Notes under the pieces: model-generated | The model's database searches: none | What the model was told of the DNA's origin: nothing | Seen by the model: the letters and a program-made list of their open reading frames with translations, nothing else | Part shown: one piece after another, positions 58,358 through 64,000 of the stretch | Layout: each line of letters opens with the position of its first letter | How positions within the stretch are numbered: position 1 is the first letter of the stretch | Position numbers and translations under genes: made by a program | Origin: Boswellia sacra | Taxonomy: Eukaryota; Streptophyta; Magnoliopsida; Sapindales; Burseraceae | NCBI GenBank assembly: GCA_013180625.2 | Contig: SNVD02007645.1 | Coordinates: forward strand, 223,266 to 287,265 | Reading direction: 5' to 3' | DNA length: 64,000 nucleotides

Positions 58358-59800
58358 GTGGTTTTAGTAGAGGCTATCCTGAGAATGCTGGAGCAGCTGG
58401 TACATACTTTAATGCATATTTACTGAGTTTAAGAGTTGGCAACGATAATCTAACGACAGAAACAGAAACTTCTCTGCTCGATTTTCCTACCAGCCCTCTA
58501 TTGTCAACTGTGTTTGTGGAGAACAATGCAAAAGTTTTAGTTCCATTGCTTTGGACCAGAGTTCAGGTTACCGAATCTTTGTCTTCAAAACTAGTACTTA
58601 TCTCATAAATTTAGGATTTTTCTACTTCTCTGTAATACCATGCAAGGTATTGGTTGAATTGACTTATTCTATTTCTATGCAGTGTTTCCTGCTGCAATTG
58701 TTTTCCCTTGGATGAATAATTGAATGACCAAGCATTCTTACTCCTCGTGTATTTGTTTTATCTTTTTTTTTTTTCAATTGGTCATGGATACTTGCCTGTG
58801 GTTTTTGGTAATAATCCTGTTTGGGATACCTTGTGATGGTTGACCATAGCTGTTTGTTTCCTATATTTAATCACAAACATTAACTAGAGAAATAAAGCAT
58901 CATTAGTTGCTTTGAGATAGGATATATTAGGGTAGGATGATAGTAAAGCTAAAACACTCAAATTGATAAAATATCTAATAGAATCTGAAGATTATAGATC
59001 TTAGAACACTACTGGTTCCTTTATTTGTTTAAGATAAAGACTGCTACTGTTTTTTAGCCTGTAAAGACTAAATTTACATACAAAAAGTAAGTTGCATTTT
59101 TGAGAGCATGGTTATTGAAGATGAAGTTCGTCATTGGACTCTAGTGGTTTGATATAGTCGGATTTAGAGAGAGTTTAATGAGGTACCTTCAGAAAGTGCT
59201 AGAGATCTTACCATCGCTGTTTTCTTTTTTTGGGGGGCTGAATTTTTTGTAGATAGGAATGTGCTTCAAATCTGTTTGGACTATCTAGCTGGGAGGTTAT
59301 GTTCCATAGCTTTTTAGACCATGAAAGGTTGTGGGTTCTGATCTACGTCTCTAGTTTCAAACCATTTATAAGAGATAAAGCCAAGGATGTTTTCAGGCAT
59401 CAGCCAAAAAAAAAAGAGCATTTGAAATTTGAAAGCATTGTTTTATGTTAATCAGAGCCTTTTCTTCATTTAAAGGTGCTGGGGGACTTGATGCCACTGT
59501 CAAATTTGGCTATTGCTTAGTATTTTTCTTTTCCATGCAATGTCTCTTGGTTTTTATTTTAGATTCTAGTACTCTCTTTATTGCTCTTCTTGTCTAGTTA
59601 TCTCTTTATTCTCTTCTTATTGATATATTTCTTTATGAAACATAGTTTCTAATATTTATTTGCACCCTTTGATTGTGAAGGTGAGAGGCCAAATTAGTCT
59701 TTATTGTGGAGGCAGCATTGTCTTTGGATTGTCTGAATTTCCAGTGTCAGAATTTGAGCTTGTAGCTGAAGAACTTCTGATGAGTGACTCTGTCATAAAG
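58358..59800 (+). CDS. Two coding exons of an unidentified gene
   Basis: Exon 58358-58566 lies between TTTTGCAG and GTTACC, open in one phase. It reads GGFSRGYPENAGAAGTYFNA, then LLSLRVGNDNL, SPLLSTVFVENNAKVLVPLL and WTRVQ. Exon 59681-59800 lies between GATTGTGAAG and GTATGTT and reads VRGQISLYCGGSIVFGLSE through EELLMSDSVIK. Codon content, open length and splice signals look like a real gene, but I cannot name the family. A further possible exon (61111-61200) has GLADDAFYSHDLSADEGG and ends SKSLNRSWYV before a stop, though no clean acceptor serves it. No initiating exon was found, so this may be a gene fragment. Confidence 0.55.
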
Positions 59801-61430
59801 GTATGTTACCTTTGCTTACTTATATGCTTCTTATTACTGTCTAGTGCTTAATTTCTTTAAGAACTTAAATCAAATATGGAAAGAGCTAAATGGCAAAATA
59901 GGTTCCTTATATCTGAGAGACCACTTGGATATGAGGATTTGTGAGTCCAGTTTTATATAACTTGCATCCTTATTGAACTTATTTTGAGTATTTAGAAGTC
60001 AATTTCAACCTTTTTAATTGTTTAGTTTATTTTATTGTTTGCATTGTTTTGTTGCATCTAGAGAATGTTGTTTGACCCTCTCATTTGCTATTAATGTTGA
60101 TTTGGTGCTTAATTTATTGCCATAAAATGATGCAATTTGATTATAGTATTAGTTTTTAATGATTATTACCTTTGGAATTTGGAGGTTGAAACTTGTGCAA
60201 AAGTGTGAGGGATGTGTTTAACATGGCAATTTCAGAGGAATTTGACAAAAGAAGAAAAAGAAAATGGAATTCCTTTTGAATGGAAATACTTTAAAATTTG
60301 TGAATACCTTTGATGAAGGGTCGTCTATTTATATATAAACCCTTTCATTTGTATGAGATCTTCAAGGAATGCAAGTTTCGTGGTCTAAACAAAACTAAGA
60401 ATCAAACAGATTTTGTTCAAAATTTTGTAAAATTCTGTAAAATGAGAATATGTTAGAAAGAACTCCGTGGAAAAAGTGAGAATATGTTTGAAAGAACTGC
60501 AGAATTTGATAAAATTGAGACCAAGAATTTGATTTGCATGCCTCATGGATTAGAACTGCCTAAATCACAAATCATCGGAAGCCCATTTCTTGTCCAACAA
60601 CTTCCCATCAATCGATCAGCATCACACTTCATAGGCAGTTCCTTGAACATTAAACCAAACCAATTTACTGACGCTAGTCTTATGAGCTTTATTATTGTGA
60701 GTGTTGATGATATTAATGTTCAATTGGTGCACTTTGTTAGCATTCATCTTCGTGGTCTGCTAGTAATTTGATCATCTGCGGAAATATATATATATATTTG
60801 AAGCTATGTGGTTTTAAGCAGTGCCTCTTAGCTTCTTAATTTAGTATCATAGAGACTGATCATGGAAGATTAGAGATGCTGAAATGTGGCAAAGCTTTGT
60901 CTTAATGTGGTTCGATCTTTAAGCCATTAGGTTCAATTAATTCCTAAAATGTAGAAGTAACCTTAGTGGTAGTTGGCATATAATTATGGAGGCATAATTA
61001 TTTTCCTCCTGTATTTTCCCTTTTTCTATGGGAGAGAATACCACATTTCTAGTTGGAACTTGAGGAACTCATAAAATTAATTGGGGTTTGTGGCATGGAC
61101 AGGAATTAAAGTGGACTTGCTGATGATGCTTTTTATTCACATGATCTTTCGGCAGATGAAGGGGGGCTGGAGTCTTCCAAGTCTCTAAACAGGTCATGGT
61201 ATGTGTAAATTTGATATGTTAGCTAGTATCTCTCTCTTTTTTCTTTTTTTTAACCCAATAAACCTTCTCCGATTTGTTTCTCTGCAATTTTAATTACTCC
61301 CACAACTTCCAATTCTTTACAAAGGGTTAATATGAAAAATTAAGCCTGTATTTTGTTGTTAATTTTTTTCTGGTGTGTGTCAGTGTAGTTAAGAAGACTT
61401 AAAAGAGAAGTTTTCAACTGCCAACTGGGC
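59801..61430. other. Introns or intergenic, no firm feature
   Basis: The open frame 60484-60771 has no family and no codon support, and an AT run lies at 60786-60796. A possible last exon of the preceding gene is near 61111-61200. Confidence 0.4.
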
Positions 61431-61439
61431 TGTTTTGTT

Positions 61440-64000
61440 TTGTTGCTTGCTTACTTTGTTTGATTGTGCGCGTTGTTAGACGAAGAAGAAGTGAAGTGAG
61501 AAGGTTCAGTTGAAACGGTAAGTGTGGTGGATCTTAAAAAAAAAAATTTTTGTTTCTTTGGTTGATGGAATTCGAGAGAAAAGAGAAGAAAACTGTTAAA
61601 CATTGGTTCGATGTCTGTTGTTTATTTTGTATTTTCTTGCTTTTGCTTCCAATTAAGGAAAAAAAAGTTTTTTTTTTTAGTGACTTACAACTCAGTGACA
61701 GGTTGATTCTGTCTGGTTTCTGAGAATATCGAGGGAAAATAGATCTGAATCTTGCTTCTTTATGTCACTTCTTTCTTTTTCATCAAGCTTTATGAATGTT
61801 CTATTGATAACCGAACAGAGAATCTTTGAATTCTTAATCGATTTTTCAGTTTTCCGTATTTCGAATTTAATTGACTTTTAAGTATAATTGGGTTAGTTAT
61901 TTCAAATGACTTCAGTTTCATTTTCTCTTTCTTTTAATTGATGTTCTAAGAAATGGAAACCGTTGAAAATTAAAAGCTTGTTATAGGTTTTGCTATGACT
62001 TCTCCGCTTGATTGCTTAGTTTCTGTTTCTGTTCTGTACTAGCATTCTGTTTCAATAATGGAATGTAGTGAAAAATTTTCCAATTTTGTTGTTGGATGAA
62101 ATGTACCATGATCTTTATTCGTATTTCATTTTCTTATGTATTGTTTTGTGAGAATTGGGGATATTCCTGTTAACATGAAGCAGTAAAGTCAAAAGTAGGT
62201 ATTATTTGAATCATGTTTTTCCAACTGCAATTGAGAGTTGTCGCAACTTCATAATTTCTCCAGAGTGCATATTCCCATCATCAAATCTTTTTAATATATA
62301 GCTTATAAATATTTTTAGGACTCATATGAGCTTATCTAGTACCTATATTTGTTTTACAGGACCACCAATTTACTGACGCAAGCATATGGCCACCCTTGGT
62401 GATATTGGAGTTGCAGCAACTATCAATATCCTCAGTGCATTTGCTTTCTTATTCGCATTTGCCATTCTTCGAATTCAACCGATAAACGACAGGATCTACT
62501 CTCCGAAATGGTATCTGAAGGGCTTAAGAAGCAGTCCTTTGCAAACTGGTGCATTTGCAAGCAAGTTCGTTAATTTGGACTTCAGGTCATATGTGAGGTT
62601 TCTGAGCTGGATGCCAGCAGCACTGCAAATGCCAGAGCCTGAACTAATTGACCATGCAGGATTGGATTCTGCTATTTACTTGATAGGGTATGCTCTTATG
62701 AGAGTTTCTCTTTTCCTTATATTCATTTATTTTTTGTCTTAGACTCACTCTTGCCTGTTCCTTTCCTGTTTAAGTGCAGGCTTAAAATTTTTGTTCTGAT
62801 TGCCTTCCTTGCATTTACAGTCATGGTACCAGTTAATTGGACAAACAGGACCTTAGAGCATTCTAAATTAACTTACAGCAGCGTAGAAGCATTGTCTATA
62901 TCAAATATTCCAACTGGATCACGCAGGTTTGTCAATGTATCTGAAAGCTCTATTGTATTATTATCTTTATTATTTATCTTCTGAATGTTTCCATTTGATA
63001 ACTGAAACGTATGATCTTCAGCATGACTGCTATATTATTTGCAATAGTCAAACATAGTTGAGTTGTTAAAAGTTCCCCCTTTTTTCTTTCATCAGAATTA
63101 AGAATCATCAAATTAGATGTTTCAACTGAAAATAATATAATTCAAATTTTTATGGTAGTTAATGTGACTGGTCTTAATTTGTGACTTAAAGAGTCTCTTA
63201 CGCACATTCTTAATATTATATGCACACCTTTTGGTTGTAGATTTTGGACCCATTTAGTAATGGCCTATGCCTTTACCTTCTGGACATGCTATGTGTTGAA
63301 AAGAGAGTATGAGATAGGGGCTGCACTGAGGTTGCATTTTCTTGCATCAGAGCACCGTAGGCCAGATCAATTCACGGTAAGATCAACTCTATTGATCAAG
63401 AAGCTAAAGTGATGTGCATTTATCATTGTTGCATTGTTTAAGAAATGGGAGGTTTTGTCGCTATTTTTCTTGAATAAAGAAGTCTGTTTGGAGGAGTGAT
63501 TCCATTCAAAGAGTAATTAGTTTGAGCTGTCAGATGAAACACGTATTTTGAGTGAAGCCAAACAGGGTCATTTAGGTATTGATTGTATTGAACTTTACAT
63601 CAGATGGACTGCATATGCTTATCCATTACAATCTGCCTGTGCTATGTGACACTTTTGGGCTTTATACTTGGGCTCTCTCAGCCTCAGTAGGAGGATGAAG
63701 TTGCAATAGGTTTTAGAGAACCAGCTGTTACAAGCTCATGAAAGATCTACTTGAGGTTTTAAGAGTCCATCCAAGACCCTGCTGACATTAGTTGCTGAAC
63801 TCTGTAACTTAGTCTGACAATAGATATATTAGTTTTGTCCTCATCTCCCCCAGTTGCTCATAAATGGACTAATGATGTGTTTTGCATATTAGAAAATATA
63901 ATAACAGAGAATTATTTTCCAAACAGCATTTTGAAAAAGTTATGAAATTAAAACACATCATTAGCTTTTGTGCTTCATTTAATCATAGCACTCAATGAAC
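61440..64000 (+). CDS. OSCA1: OSCA/CSC1-type calcium-permeable channel, 5' part (runs off window)
   Basis: A leader exon ends at 61517 (ACG|GTAAGT), and a 5'-UTR intron closes at TTTTACAG 62359. The coding exons are 62386-62687, 62780-62926 and 63241-63376, giving 195 codons; the rest lies beyond the window. It starts MATLGDIGVAATINILSAFA and shows FVNLDFRSYVRFLSWMP, PELIDHAGLDSAIYL, VPVNWTNRTLEHSKL and FWTHLVMAYAFTFWTCYVLK. These are the N-terminal transmembrane segments M0-M2 of the hyperosmolality-gated OSCA1 clade (plasma-membrane cation channels related to TMEM63). The last exon leads into the cytosolic PHM7-type domain (RRPDQFT). At the exon 1/2 join the segment reads AIYL-IGLKIF, about four residues shorter than family members I recall (YLRIY(L/W)(I/L)GLKIF). 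OSCA1 is the clade; the exact member is not assigned. Confidence 0.88.

Noticed and set aside
60484..60771. 95-codon frame before OSCA
   Set aside because: No recognisable domain, no splice context and typical intergenic composition; chance frame is the simplest view.

Overview
This window is nuclear DNA of a flowering plant, almost certainly a eudicot. The sequence is AT-rich, protein genes are split by GT-AG introns, LTR retrotransposons are nested in one another, and three genes belong to plant families. The species cannot be named from the sequence.

Region 1 to 31 kb is a transposon graveyard. An old ~1.7 kb element with TGTCACACCCC ends (1691-12403) was split by a Ty1/copia element (2529-9877, minus strand, perfect CATTA target duplication) and by a reverse-transcriptase-less LINE-type insertion (about 10088-11740). 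Two short LTR elements follow: one on plus (12525-15222, with a Ty3-type gag remnant) and one on minus (17349-20048, perfect ATTTA duplication). Then comes a Ty3/gypsy element of the Tat/Retand type on minus (22924-31063). It keeps gag-protease and the last residues of integrase, has lost RT, RNase H and most of integrase, and carries a decayed antisense gene (25265-27523, plus strand) of the 'putative gypsy type transposon' family. A GC-rich minisatellite and a 42-bp satellite lie beside it. None of the four LTR elements contains a usable reverse transcriptase.

Region 31 to 43.3 kb holds two host genes, both on plus. An eleven-exon OEP61-type TPR co-chaperone receptor (31736-40035) is complete and open. 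A single-exon gene encodes a 177-residue plant protein with a CCCCPC motif (42721-43254). LINE tails sit in the first OEP61 intron and downstream of the CCCCPC gene.

Region 43.2 to 56.3 kb is a decayed tandem duplication. The end and 3' flank of the CCCCPC gene plus a small membrane-protein gene (47982-48363) reappear at 51655-56290, where the membrane-protein copy is 55890-56198. The two membrane-protein copies are broken in different halves. Between and inside the copies are MITEs, AT microsatellites and a MULE with ~130-bp terminal inverted repeats.

Region 56.3 to 64 kb has a CACTA-like end, coding exons of an unidentified protein (58358-59800, perhaps 61111-61200), and the 5' end of an OSCA/CSC1 mechanosensitive calcium channel gene (about 61440 to beyond 64000). 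The OSCA first transmembrane segment appears four residues short compared with my recollection of its relatives. No RNA genes or CRISPR arrays were seen.
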